From Thalassia testudinum (lineage: Eukaryota > Streptophyta > Magnoliopsida > Alismatales > Hydrocharitaceae), in the NCBI GenBank assembly GCA_037157565.1, contig JAZHRO010000012.1, positions 8,644,501 through 8,708,500 of the forward strand: DNA of 64,000 bases, written 5' to 3'. The notes under the pieces were generated by a model. The model did not search any database, had not been told where the DNA came from, and worked only from the letters and a program-made list of their open reading frames with translations. A program made the translations under genes and the position numbers. Of this stretch, positions 48,903-60,947 are shown one piece after another (within the stretch, counting starts at the first letter, position 1; every line of letters begins with the position of its first letter).

Positions 48903-51900
48903 TGTCCCAAAATCTAGGTCCTGAGTCATTTTAGAGTGGTTTGGGTCACTTCAAACCTGTAAACATAATCGCGGTTCGATGTAAGTGCAAGCACATCTTG
49001 AAATTGTCAAAAAATGTGTATTTTGAGTCAACCTCTAGTCAAACCTTACCAAAAGGGTGCCATTTATGGTACCTTTGGATTACTCTCGTTGCAAGCTTTC
49101 TGACGATGCTTGTTTCACGCAAATCCATGGTGTATAGCTCAAGTTTTGACCAAAACAAGTTGAAAAGGACCTAAATGTAAGGTGAACCCAACCTAAGGGA
49201 TATTTTTGGTATTTCACCTCACTAATCCTAACCCTAAACCTAATTTGGGCCTATAAATAAGCCCTCTAGGGAGTTGGGTCGTCATTAACACCTAAGGATC
49301 TCCAAAACCTAAAAAGAAAGGGAGAAAGAAAGAGTTAGATTTTCATTAAGAAAATCTATTTAGGGTTTGCTGGGACCATTTTGCGATAGCAGAAAATGTG
49401 GGCTTCCCATTGCAAAATTAGTGACGATGGTGGTGGCATGCATCGAGGGCATGATGCATAGTGGCGGCAGGGTGCGATAGGGCGACGCGTGGCAGCAAGC
49501 ATGTAGGTAGGTGAGCACGCTTGCACGAAGAAGGGTCGTGCGGACCTGTTACGATCGCAACACGTGGCGATCATGCAGCACAGACGGGTGGGTGCATAGC
49601 GATCTTGGGTATGCAATGGTATCCAATCAGGCACTGATACGTGTCAGCACATGGATCGTTGACCGATCTGGCTGAATTGGTTGGTTCAGTGACACCCTTG
49701 CACTATTTTGAGCGGTTCGAGGCCTTCTTGACCTCAGTATTTGACAAATAGGATACCGTTAGATTCTTCTCAATACGTACTATGTGTTGGTACTATTTAT
49801 TTTCATTTTTTACCACTATTTTCTTAATGAAATGTAATAAATGTGCCTAAGTGATTCCTACCTTATTTTTTGTTCGTGTGAACCAGGATTTGTCCTCGGT
49901 GTGTGTGTAGATTGCTTGGTGGGTATAGGGACTGGCCCTGGCCTTGTGCGCACGGTTCGAAGTCACCATGACCCTCCAGTGACACTAGGTAGAGTAGTTT
50001 ACCCCTCTTGTATCTCCAGTTCATTTTTAGTACCTGTGGACCTGTCTCACGTGGTTCTCCATGCGTATATCACATTAGTGGCATGTGATTCTTCTTTGGC
50101 TGAGTTTGGGACCTTCCTAAAGTTGTATTTTGATTTTCGATGCTTGAATGTGGATTAATTGGAATCTATGTGAATAATTAAGATTTAATGATCCCATGTA
50201 CCCTTATTATCGCATGTGTGAAATGAACTCTATTTTCCTTGAAACAAGTTCTGTTGTATTTGTTAATGGCTAAATAATATAGCACCACTAGCATAATTTG
50301 GAAATTACTTGTAAACTGGTAAGTTGGAGGATAATGTGAATATCTATTAATCCTAGACTTAATAATGTGAAATTATTAGTATTGGTTGGGTTGATAACAA
50401 TAAATGATGCAATTACCTGGAATTGATTAAATAATCAATGCGACAGTTTAGTTGGGATTTAAAGTATGGATAACTAGTTTTTAGTCCGCTACTCGTCAAA
50501 TTTGACTATAGCTTTGGTCTGTTAGACCGGTTCTGGGTTGTTTTAGGGAGTTACTAGCCTCCTTATGACTCTTTGGTTAGACTTAGTGGTCAACTGGAAT
50601 AGCGAGATGTGTGGCTCAAGGTTTGGGGGTGGTTTCTTTCTCTACCGATGGGTGGGTGTTGAACGTTTACGAACCTATGCTAACGTGTTCGATTTTGGAA
50701 AATCTGTCGTTGTAGTTCGAAAGTGAAGAATTCGTGTTCAACAAATAAAATTTATACCGAAATTAAAATTCCGGGTCGAACATAGGGAGGCGGACGTTTG
50801 ATTTAAAAACTACATGTTTCTTTTTATTTGTTACAGACTAATTCAATTTAGAACTATCTAATTATTTATAATAAATAGGAGAGAGAGAGAGAGTAAGAGA
50901 GAAAGAGAATATTACACAGAAAAATCAAAATGAGATGTAGAATAAACAAGGAATTTTTGCATTGAAGAGATTATTCATTACAACTAGAAAGCATAAAACA
51001 ATTACTCTAGAAAGCGATAAATTTACTCTAGAAAGCATTAAAAGAATGGAGGGAGAAATGTCCTCCTCGACGGTCGCTTGGAGGACGAGTAGATTAATCT
51101 AGAAAGCAGTAAATCTATACTAGAAAGCGGTAAAAAGAATAGGGAGAGAGAAATCCTCCTCGACGGTTGCTTGGAGGACGAGCCGGACGGGACGACGCCT
51201 GGACGAAGGAGAACGAAGTGGGACGAAGGAGGACGAATCAGAAGAACGGGAACGAAGCAGCACGCCGTCGTCGTCGTGGGATCCACTTCCGAAGGGGAAC
51301 GAAAATTGGACATTATCGCGCGAGAAGGATCCCCGGTGTGGGACAAGCTTCTCTTGAGCTTTGGAGGGGTAGAGAAGAGAAAGAAGGGATCTTTGATCCG
51401 AGGCCCGATAAAATGTTTGCTCTGTCCAAGCACATAAAAGGAGACAATTAACCTCCATTTTATTCAAACTACTCTAAATGCGAGATGATGCATGTTATGC
51501 AATATTTATATCATAAAATGCAATCCTATGCTTAAGAACATGCATAAATAGACATTTTAAGTAGTGTAAATGTGTTTACATCAGTGGGTCATTGGCTGTT
51601 TGTGATTTAGCATACATAGCACTTGTACATGTTCATGTTACACAGCGTATAGCCGCCACCCCTTTTGCAATGACCCCGGGGTGACTAAGAGTGGTGACTT
51701 GATGGGTATAAGCCGTCTTCTTGGTTAGGAGGGTGGCTTATACCGGTCTTGCACCGCAAGAAGTTACACAATATCGTCTCATGCCTCGAGATGTCGATTA
51801 ATGGATTGTTGACTGTAATAACATGGGCTAAATGCATAAATAGAATTGGATAAGTAATAATTCATAAATGAATTAACTACTGATACAATGCCTTCTTTAT

Positions 51901-52359
51901 TTTACTCTTGTCGTTGCTATTATTTGTTGTAATTATTCTACTCTACTCAGTTTTACTGACGTGTTTCTTGGGTTCTATACTCAGGTGTTACTGAGCAGTC
52001 GAGTGCAGCAGCTGTTGTTGGTCTGTCTACTATAGAACTAGGTCCTACTTGAGGAGATAGTCCGTTCTGACCCAGTGGCTCTTTAGTTTTTGTTCCTTTT
52101 CACTTCTAGACTTTTAATTCTTTTCTTTTGGTGATTATACGAACACTTGAGCACTCTTTACCTTTCTACTTTCGGTGGAAGATTTTTATGGTTGTCAGCA
52201 ACTTTTTTTCAATTTTCATTTAATGCATTATGCATGAATGTTTGGCTATTGTTGTTCTATGACTATGAGATGGGTGACTGCAATCTTGTGGTTAGATTGT
52301 GTTAGTTGCTAGCGTACGACGGTTTGAGTTCATCGATTGGCGGGACTCAGGTTGTCACA
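48903..52359 (+). mobile_element. Solo LTR F, unknown family (limits approximate), interrupted by a short B-like LTR
   Basis: An insertion in LTR E, about 2.5 kb without its own insert. It starts TGTCCCAAAATC and ends GTTGTCACA. TATAAATA at 49252-49259 with CTCT after it supports an LTR promoter. The end region (GTGTTACTGAGCAGTCGAG near 51984, then about 370 bp) resembles chromovirus (Tekay/Del) LTRs as I remember them. Flanks TATAA and CATAC agree at only three of five bases, so borders may be off. No coding domain is seen. Confidence 0.45.
50657..51583 (-). mobile_element. Short solo LTR related to families A/B (927 bp)
   Basis: Perfect GTGGG duplications (50652-50656 and 51584-51588). On the minus strand it starts TGATGTAAACACATTTACAC. 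It follows LTR A/B for about 200 bp, then jumps to the part that in LTR A starts near 15735 (AAGCTTGTCCC, with the GATCCCACGACGACGACG stretch). The middle U3 block with tRNA-like module, U3 hairpin and TATA is missing. Confidence 0.8.
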
Positions 52360-53359
52360 CATACCCGGCAGCGTTGTCGTGTGATCTGCGTCCTCTCTTA
52401 GCCAGCCGATCCCACCAACAATGCCCTTGTGCGGCAACCTTGCTCCAGCTATGCTCTGCGCATGCCCGCGTGTGCTCCTCACATGATCTACGTGTTGAGT
52501 GCACTTGTAGTTGATTTTAGCCTCTCCTCCTCACCTATATAAGGCCCACCCTCCTCCCATTGCTAAGCCATCTCAATCTACACCTTCTCCACCTTCACTA
52601 GAGCTAAGGTAACCTACCAAAGCTCCAACCTACCCTCCCAAGCTATTAAGCACCCTATTAGAATAGTAAAAAAATCCGTCTCTCTCTATTCGTCCATTCC
52701 CTCACCACCTTCATAGGGCCTCCTCCTAAAGCTGTTCTCTCACCCCCATTTTAGGTAGAAGATCACCTCCACCCTTTCCTCTCCATTCCCTCTAGATTAG
52801 AACCTTCTTCCGTCACCCCATACTCCACCAAATGCTTGGCCTAAGCCTTCCTCTACCTGTCATCTTCCTACCCATCACCTTCGTCGTCTAACATCTGCAC
52901 CTTCGTCTTCGAGCCACCACCAAGTACGTCGTCTCACCGAGCAACCGTCTTGGGAGATTCTTTTCACCCCTTCTCTTTTCTTTTATTCCGTCTATTTTTA
53001 TTGTATTTTCTGTAGTTGTAATAAAATAATTTAAGCTTATAATTCAAGTTTTCTCTCTCTCCCTTTCTTTCTCTCACTCTCTTTTATTTGAGTAATCTGT
53101 ATAAGTTGTCTTGCTTCTCAACTTCATTTTCTCTATATAAAAATTATAAAAATTACAAAAGCTACAAAATACCAAAAAATAAATAAACTTTATGCGGATT
53201 GTCGAATGTTGCCTCCCTGTGTTCGACCTGGACTCAATTTCAATTATTTTATTTGATCATGAAAATTTTGCAAGCTACTATGGCACAATTTGTCTTCGCA
53301 ATTTTGATGATCAAGAACCCAAAAGAAAATGAGTATCTAAACACGACTTAATTAATTGT

Positions 53360-54731
53360 TTTGTAGGTCAAGAAGGACAGATGGATACTTGACATTGGGT
53401 GTTCCAAGCATATGACGGGACACTTCGACCTCTTTATAGGATGGATGAAGATTTACGATGGAGGACATGTTAAGCTTGGCGACAACAAATGATGTTGTAT
53501 TATTGGTGAAGGTACAATAGGTAATTCTACTAAGCAGGTACGTAAAGTTTTTTTAGTAGAAAATTTAAAACATAACCTGCTTAGCATTATTCAAATATGT
53601 GATAATGGTGGTGATGTTTATTTACAAAAATTCTAAAAGAAGGGATTAATATTGTCTTAATTGAAGGCTTTGGATATAAAAATATCTATACTCTTCATTT
53701 CCCTTAAGAGAAATTTGTAAAATATTTGCTTGCCACTTATGTTGAAGTGGACTTATGACATCGTAGCCTAGGTCACATCAACCATTAACACCTAAATAAG
53801 CTAGCCAAAAGTGAGTCAGTAAGGGGCCTACCGAAACTAACTTTTAAAAAGAACACATTGTGCAAATCATGTGAACTTGAAAAAATGTACAAAGACTCCA
53901 TTAAATCAAAAGACCTAGTGTCAACCATAGGACCATTAGAACTGTTACACCTTGATCTATTTGGGGCAACACGATTTGAGAGCCTAAATGGATCAAAATT
54001 TTTCCTAGTCATTATTGATGACTTCTCAAGTTTCACTTGGGTTATCTTCTTGAAATTTAAGGATGACTCATTTGACTCCTTCCTGAGTCTTGCTCGAAGA
54101 CTTCAAAAGGAAAAATCATCTTCTATTCTTAGACTTAGGACTGATTATTAGGGTGAATTTGAAAATGAGAAGTTTTCAAGTTTCTATGTCGAATCTGGCA
54201 TAACCCATGAATTTTCATTCCCTCGAGCACCATCTTAAAATGGTGTAGTAGAGTGCAAGAACCACACTCTACAAGGATGCACCCGAACATTGCTCTTGGA
54301 GTCTAGGCTTCAAAAATATTTCTGGGTTGAAGCCGTAAACACAACTTGTTATGTTCTTAATCGAACTTTATTAAGATCTATTCTTAAGAAAACTCCATAT
54401 GAGCAATACTATGAGAAGTCTGCTAAGGTTTCCTATGTTAGGGTGTTTGGAAGCCAGTGTTATTTGTTAAACACCTATGATTGACTTGATAAGTTTGATG
54501 CTAAAAGTAATGTAGGCATCTTTATTGGCTACTCAAATAGAAGAAAAGCTTATCGAGTCTTTAAAAAAAGAACTTTAGTCATAAAAGAATCCCTGCATGT
54601 TTCATTCGATGAAACAAATTTAGGAGAACCTGAACCTAATCAAGTAGAGTTTGATGATGAGGATACCCCCTTCATCAATGTGTCCAAAGAGATACACGAA
54701 ATGTACATGATCTTCCAAAAGAATGGGTATG
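53360..54731 (+). pseudogene. Copia II protease and integrase (broken)
   Basis: Protease: DRWILDIGCSKHMTGHF near 53370 keeps the catalytic Asp but has DIG instead of DSG. Pre-integrase: SLGHINH and CKSCELEKMYKDS. The integrase core has FLVIIDDFSSF (first Asp), RLRTDY followed by a stop (second Asp) and NGVVECKNHTL (catalytic Glu kept, next Arg changed to Cys). The C-terminal part has IFIGYSNRRKAYRVF and SLHVSFDETNLGEPEP. At least five in-frame stops. It is cut after FQKNGY by element C. Confidence 0.85.
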
Positions 54732-57546
54732 TGATGGGAACACCATCATGAGCCCTAACTAGCTCATTTTGACCCATAAAAGAGAATAAAAGCTCCTACA
54801 TAACCAACTGGAGGTCCTAATTCACTGAATAACCTTTCTGAGAGAAAAGCAAGAAACAAGGGGTAAAACTGTAATTTTACCATTGCAGTGCAACCATGGG
54901 TTTTCTCAAGGGCTAAACACAGGTCAAATGACCTTAACAAGATAAAAAGTGGGTTGGTTCAAACAGAAAAGGGTTTGTGTGAATTCCAGGAATTAAATGA
55001 TTTCTTATAACCCTAAAACAGACCCGCTTGACTAAAAAAGGTTCTGGTCAGGATAAAATTCACCTAAACTCTCTAAAAATCATAGAAAAATATTCTCTAG
55101 GGTTTATAACCTTTAATTTGGCCATTGGAACCTATTTTGACCTAAAATAGGGTCTCAGACAAATATTTGCCCTAAATTAGATTTTTACTTAAATTGCCCA
55201 GTCAAACATGGTCAAACCAAAAATCCAACCTCACCATTGGATTCCTGAGGTCCAAATTAGGTTTATACCAAAATTTAGACCTAAGGGGAACTCATCTTCA
55301 CCCACTTTGCAAACAGGTCTGACCCAATTACATTTCTACCCTTAGATTTCAAAAACCCTGACATTTGGCCCCCTAGCTTCTTCTTCATTCTTTGCAATTA
55401 GGTCCCTCCACCATTATGGCGGAGGGAATCTCACTCCAGTGAGATTGCAAGGGCGATTTCTCCCTGATCTCTCAGAGAATCCCCTTCAAAATTGAAAGGG
55501 AGATTCTCTAAGAAATCTCCTCCAATGTGAAGCTAATTTGAGGCCCTACTTGGTACCCAATCTCTCATGCGAACGCATGAGAGATTCGGGTCTCTTTGGA
55601 CTTACCATCGCCAACGAACATACCTTGCTTGGAAGCTTGGCTTCCAAGCACAAATCCATCCTCAGAAGCCTATTTAAGCAAACCCTCATCCATCCTCATC
55701 TCCTCAGCTTGGAATTGGGTCGATCCACCCTCAATATGTCTCTCCACACTAGCCACAACATCTACTCAAGCTCCGGTAGTTCCGTCCTCTCTCTCTCATC
55801 GCCCAACCACAATACCAATGGTTGGGTTGCCTTCCTCTCATTCATCCACGTCGGCCGTACCAGCCTTGACGCCACCACTGCCCTTATCTTCGCCACCGCC
55901 TCATCTACAGAGATCTTCGTCTTCGGCGTCGGTCGTACCAGCCCAGATGCCTCTCTTGTCTCCTTCGTCCTTAGGTTAGGTCAGTTAACTTCTCTCTCCC
56001 TCCTACTCCTGTTCCCCCTCTTTGTTTCTCGAAAATACCCCTCAACACCACCGATCACCCTCACCTTCTCCACCTCCTGCCAAACCTCCAGCGAGGCATC
56101 CCCGTAGCTCCGCACCTCCACCTGCCTCGATAACCACCCTACGACCTCTGCAACACCCCACTGATCATCTCCCACTACTCCAATCATTCCGCCACTCACC
56201 CAAAAGCACCCCGAAACACACCCACTCCCACGCCCACAGAGAACCCTAGGCACTCCACCACAGCTGTTCCCGCACCACGCCGACCATTGCCACCTATTCG
56301 CCATGCCTTGGCGAAGCTCCCTGAGTGTTTTAACAAGGTCGTGAGGCCATTTTGGTGTTTTCAGGTGCTGACGTCTCTTCGCCATTAGAGCAAAGCTTGG
56401 AGCAAGCTCACAAGCTGCTCCTGACTTCACCAGCCCTAGGTTGCCATCCCAGGCCGTGCGGAACATCTTCGCGCATGACTCCAGGCTGCCAATTGAAGCC
56501 ACAAGCATGTGCAGCTTCGTAAATAAAATCCAGACACTTGCTGCTGTAGTGCGCGCAAGGGGGTGGGACGTTTAGTCCCACCTCAGAAGTGGGTGAGTAG
56601 GCGTATGCACATAAATTGATTTTGTGCATAGGCCTTATCACCTCCTACTCATGGGGTGAGGTCCCTCTCTCCCTTCTCACAGACTCATCCCCGACACTGC
56701 CCATACAGATCTGGCCTCGACCCATTTACCCGAACTGACTCACCCCTCGCTCACCACCTACACCAGTGAGCCTGGACCCGAGTCTCCGTTAGGTCCGATT
56801 ACCCGACCCGAATGTTGCTTTGGGAGAGAGAACTAAAATAGAGAAGAGAGAAGAGAGGAATGCTATGCAGGGGAAGGGGGGTTTTGCTGTGGAAAGCTTA
56901 GCTCCACACTTAGCCAAATCCAAGGAAGGAAAAAGAAGAAGGAAGGAGAAGGGTCAGGCGAAGAAGAAGAAAGGAGAAGAAGCTAAGGCAGAAGTCAGAG
57001 GAGAAGGAAGGAGCTAAAGAAGAAAAGAGCCGTAGAGAAGCTAAGGCAAAGAAGAAGAAGAAAGGAAGAAGAAGGAAAATGCCAAGGAGGAGATTGAAGG
57101 CAAAGGACAGGCAAAGGCGAAGAAGAGAAAAACCAAAATCAGAAGAAGAAGAAGGGAGGAGACGCCAGAGAATAGAGAAGAAAGAAGATAAAGAGAAAGA
57201 GAAAGAAGAACAAAAGAAAGAAATTAGAGAAACAGGCACTATAGCACTTCATTTTTAAGACGTCTAATTTTGTAATCAGACGTCCAATTCTTCATAAGTC
57301 CTCAATTATATTTTTAGCTACATTTATTCTTATTATCCATATACTCATGCTTTATATTTTTCATTAGATTTTTGAGTAATATTATGTGTTCAAATTGCAT
57401 CCATTGAGCTTAGTGCATGAATTCCATTTACTCACTGTGTTCGACCTCGAACTTTAAAATTCGAGTAATAAATTGTATTTGTTTTGAATGCTTTTCAACT
57501 GTACTACAACGTGACCTTTCTAAAACTCGATGAAGCGCTCTCAACA
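54732..57546 (+). mobile_element. 5' LTR of element C (2815 bp)
   Basis: Starts with hairpin TGATGG-GAACA-CCATCA and ends CTCTCAACA. It holds an inverted repeat CTTGGAAGCTTGGCTTCCAAG near 55629 and a TATA-like TATTTAAG near 55670. A hairpin GGTGGGAC-GTTTA-GTCCCACC lies at 56562-56582 and a purine-rich leader of about 400 bp at 56820-57230. AGACGTCTAATTTTGTAATC near 57258 matches the other C copies. An open frame of 189 codons (55538-56107) recurs in the 3' LTR, but it spans the TATA region. Confidence 0.85.
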
Positions 57547-57549
57547 TTT

Positions 57550-57567
57550 TGACGCCGTTGCCGGGGA
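57550..57567 (+). promoter_or_regulatory. Primer-binding site of element C (tRNA-Asp)
   Basis: TGACGCCGTTGCCGGGGA, one change from the complement of plant tRNA-Asp, three bases after the LTR. GCAACGC follows. Confidence 0.85.
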
Positions 57568-58742
57568 GCAACGCGCAATTCACCACTATTCTTTGCGTTA
57601 TTTGATTATATTTAAGCACTAACTTGCCCTATTTTTCTTTATTGTGATTTTGCGAGGTACTTCTCAAGGAAATCTCCCACGTAAATCAACCACTCCAGGG
57701 CAAGTAACTTCTCTATTCTTCCCTAAATCAACCTCCTAATCTTGGGAAGACAAAAAGGAAGCAAATAATTAGGAATCAACTGCCTTATTTTTTATAGTAA
57801 TTATCATTTTAAAGGCAAAGTTTTCTAATTTGCGAATTTTTTTTTTTCAAATCTTATTGAAGTTGAAGCGATTTTTAGAGATCTTACGCCAAAATTCTGT
57901 GCCTATTATGGACCAAGCTTAAATTCTAATCTTTTTGGACTACACACTTCTTGTTTGAAGTCCAAAGAGAACTTCTAGGAAAATTAAAAAGGACTTGGAA
58001 ATAAAGCCAATTAGGGTTTCTACATTAGGGTTTTGGAGTGCTAGTTTACACTTGCCTACATAAAAGAAAATAAACCCACTTGCATTTGTGTGCTACCCAA
58101 GCCCTTAATTGAAAAGATCTAATCAAGAAAAACCCTAAAATCAGATTCTAAACTCACTTGAACCTTAAAATACTTGGACCTAATAACCTGGGAGTCAAAA
58201 TAGGGTGATTTCTAGGTCTTGACCTAGAATCATTCTGCCATCTTTAGGGTAGGTCAGGTGAAGTTGGACTACATTGTAGGCCAACCAACCTCCAAATTAG
58301 GTCATAAGTCAAAACAACTGCTAATTCAAGTGAAAACAAAGGCACAAATTAGGATATAAAATTGGTAGACTTAAGAGGTCAAGTTATCCATTCTAGTCTA
58401 CCTAGACCCTCAGTGATAAGAGAGGTCAGATGGGGGAAATCCTGTAACCCGTGGGCGCACTCTACTGTGTAGCGGTCTTTGCGGGACTCTCCCTCTCTGG
58501 CTGCCCAGGTAATTCTCAGGTGGACGACTTTCTGATCCAGGGGTACCATCCACCCCAAACCTCTATAGTCATCCAAAAATCTTTGAGTGCCTTGATTGGG
58601 TCTATAACACATCCAGTCCCTCATCCCTTCTAGTAGAGCACACATATAGATTTTCTTTTGGGAGTCTCTATTCAGACCTAATCACTTCATTCTAAGACTT
58701 GAATTCTAATTCTACATCTTGATTCCACCATCTGATTCAAAT
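57568..58742 (+). other. Leader of element C
   Basis: About 1.17 kb without coding signal, nearly the same length as in A and B. I see no clear splice acceptor directly before the ORF. Confidence 0.5.
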
Positions 58743-60456
58743 ATGCAACCTAGTTACTTAGGAAAACCATTCAAGAAACTTGAATCACAAAGAACCATGA
58801 GATATAGAATGATTGAGGATGCCCTTGAATTTTATGAGATTGAATACAAAACCTCAAAACCAGTAGAAGACATTCAGGTTAGTGTACCAACAACAACAAC
58901 CTTCATCATAAATTGTGCCCAATTGTTATTAACATAAGCAACAAAAGGATCAACCCGAGACATTCTCATAACATGATACATTGAGATAGAAAAATTACAT
59001 AACTTTGAATACCTCCAATGCATGACAAATCCTGTACTTTGGGAACAACACCAAGATGATCTTGAAAAATGAGAAGAGATGATGAGATTGTTGAAACAAG
59101 TTATCGATCAGAAATGCCTGTACATGCCCTAAACAGTTAGTGAATCATCTTGGAATAGTATTGAGGACCAATTTGATTTCCCAAATCCCGGGTTTGAGGC
59201 ACAAGGTTGTTGACCCATACGAAATATAACATACCTAATCTAGAAGTAGGTTGGGATGTCCCAATTGTAGGAGAACATGATTTTGAGCCAGCCCTAGAAA
59301 ACCAACACCTTGGTTCACCAAGCATAGAAGTCCGAAACTCCTGTACTGATGAAACAGAACCTCTCGATGGTGTAAATCCCACCCCTTATTTTGATAAAGT
59401 GACCCTCGAAGGTATTTCTAACCTAGATTCTAGTAATTCAACCCACATCCTCAGCCTAGAATCTGGATCTGAAACTTATTGGGAAGATTACAAGGCCCCG
59501 TATGACGAAGATCAATGTTTCAATGAAGATTATGATTTTGGGCGTTTGTTCGATGAATGTCCCTCTCCAACATCCTTAGAAATACAGATTGATTTTTTGG
59601 AAGTCACGCAATTTACGATATAAAAATCGAGGAGTTGGAAGAGTGGGGTCTTGATTGGGTCTTCCCCACAAGCCAAAAGCCTGAGCCCACACCCTATAAG
59701 GGCACCTTTTTAAGCTTGGAATCTAAGAATAGGCTAGATCCAAGTCAGGCTGATGAGTCTACATTTTATGATTTATTCTATGGTGGAACCTCTGACCTCG
59801 AATTTGATTTAGAATTTGAGTCTCGCAATCTCTCCGATGATTTCAAATCTTACCATGATTTTGGAGAACCATTGTTTCCTAACAATTACGAGCAAATCTA
59901 CGACCTTAGCTCACATTATTCATTCTTCGACTCTAACTCTGAGGTCCCTGATCCCGAGTTCACTAATTTAAATTCAGGTTCCAGTGAGATAGAATCATTT
60001 CTTTTCAATCCTCAGGAATCAAAACCAGAAAATGCCGAGAGTGATTGCAACCCAGAATTCGAATCTTTTCTTGACTCAGATTTTCCTCATCCTATAAACA
60101 CTCTTCAGGCATTCACTTTTGAATTTGATGGCTACTATGAGGACTCTTTAAATGAACCCACCTGTCATTCCTTTCTAGAAGTGCCCTCATACACAATTCT
60201 TATTGAAGCCACCTCCTCCGCATATACAGAACTCATCCAAACCCATTTTCAACCCCGACCCACAACTGGACTCAATTTCTATTCTGATTCCCCTCTTACT
60301 GAGCCGATTGCAAATGATTCACCTCCACATCTTTATCGGGTTTCGGACATTGATCAGACTGCAAATCATGTTCCATCATTCTCTGTTCACTCCTGTAGGG
60401 TTTCTGCATCATTCACTGATTATTTTGAGGATCCCTACTCTGACCAGGCTGATTGA
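58743..60456 (+). pseudogene. Acidic ORF of element C (about 570 codons in pieces)
   Basis: ATG 58743 (MQPSYLGKPFKKLESQ) opens the N-terminal piece, with MIEDALEFYEIEYKTS and VSVPTTTT. After stops a helix-like stretch follows (WEQHQDDLEK, MMRLLKQVIDQK). 59207-59623 and 59635-60456 are two long open pieces in different frames, 138 and 273 codons, extremely rich in Asp, Glu, Ser, Phe and Pro (for example DLEFDLEFESRNLSDDF). A few hundred bp later comes SLIGFGLHHPPVDLNKHLVG near 60556. The plan matches A and B. No known domain or metal-binding motif is visible. A Gag-like or transactivator-like acidic protein is possible but unproven. Confidence 0.7.
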
Positions 60457-60947
60457 ACTCAGCTAAACCCTGGGTTCACACTTCCACATCATTTCGAGTT
60501 CCATAGTATATGGTGGGCTCCACATCTCTTGATCGACATTTATCAACTCACCAGTTTGATTGGGTTTGGGCTGCATCATCCGCCTGTTGATTTGAACAAG
60601 CACCTGGTTGGACCAACCAGGCTCTTGATCAAGGTGCTTGTTCTACAAAACTCAGCTGATTTGACCATTCCCTCTCTATACCATTTCCCGCTCGGCTGAA
60701 GGCATTGAATTTAGCGCTTAATGGGAGGCAACACGTCATTCTAAAAATCCAAGATCCTTCTAATTATCCATTTGTACTTCATGCCTATTGCACCCTAAGT
60801 TTATTTTTCTTAGAACAGTCGATCTCACCTCTGGTACATGTGTCAGAGCTTGAAATCATCCACAACAGTCTTTCCTGACCTGTTCGCCCTCCCGATAAAT
60901 CCTGTTCTAAATCCCTGAACCCAACACTATTCCACGCCCTTCGTTTA

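Larger units (their letters stand above)
45788..53309 (+). mobile_element. Solo LTR E, interrupted by a C2 LTR and by LTR F
   Basis: Three parts, 45788-46144, 48755-48902 and 52360-53309, sum to about 1.45 kb. It starts TGACTAAT. It contains TATATAAGGC at 52536-52545 and TGCCTCCCTGTGTTCGACC near its end, as in the A and B LTRs. Flanks CTCAA (45783-45787) and ATCAA (53310-53314) are a duplication with one change, and the copia II frame is restored across it. The last bases are not a canonical CA, so the right end is uncertain by one or two bases. Confidence 0.65.
40158..54731 (+). mobile_element. Ty1/copia retrotransposon II, SIRE-like (plus strand), cut into pieces
   Basis: 5' LTR, tRNA-Met primer site, gag with long C-terminal coiled coil, protease, integrase; then it is cut at 54731 by element C, so RT lies beyond the window. 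A solo C LTR (43062-45773) and LTR E (45788-53309) split it between gag and protease. Joining AAC ACT CAA (before LTR E) to CCC AAA AGA (after 53314) restores a frame reading NTQ, one residue, then PKRK, a stop for Trp, then VSKH, as in other copia elements. Long gag and VSFDETN in integrase suggest the SIRE group. Confidence 0.8.

Noticed and set aside
55981..56508. 175-codon minus ORF, repeated at 63539-63997
   Set aside because: Antisense to the LTR leader of element C; no motif, open only because of composition.
56820..57230. Lys/Glu/Arg-rich ORFs in purine-rich DNA
   Set aside because: Low-complexity GA-rich leader of LTR C; translation products are compositional.
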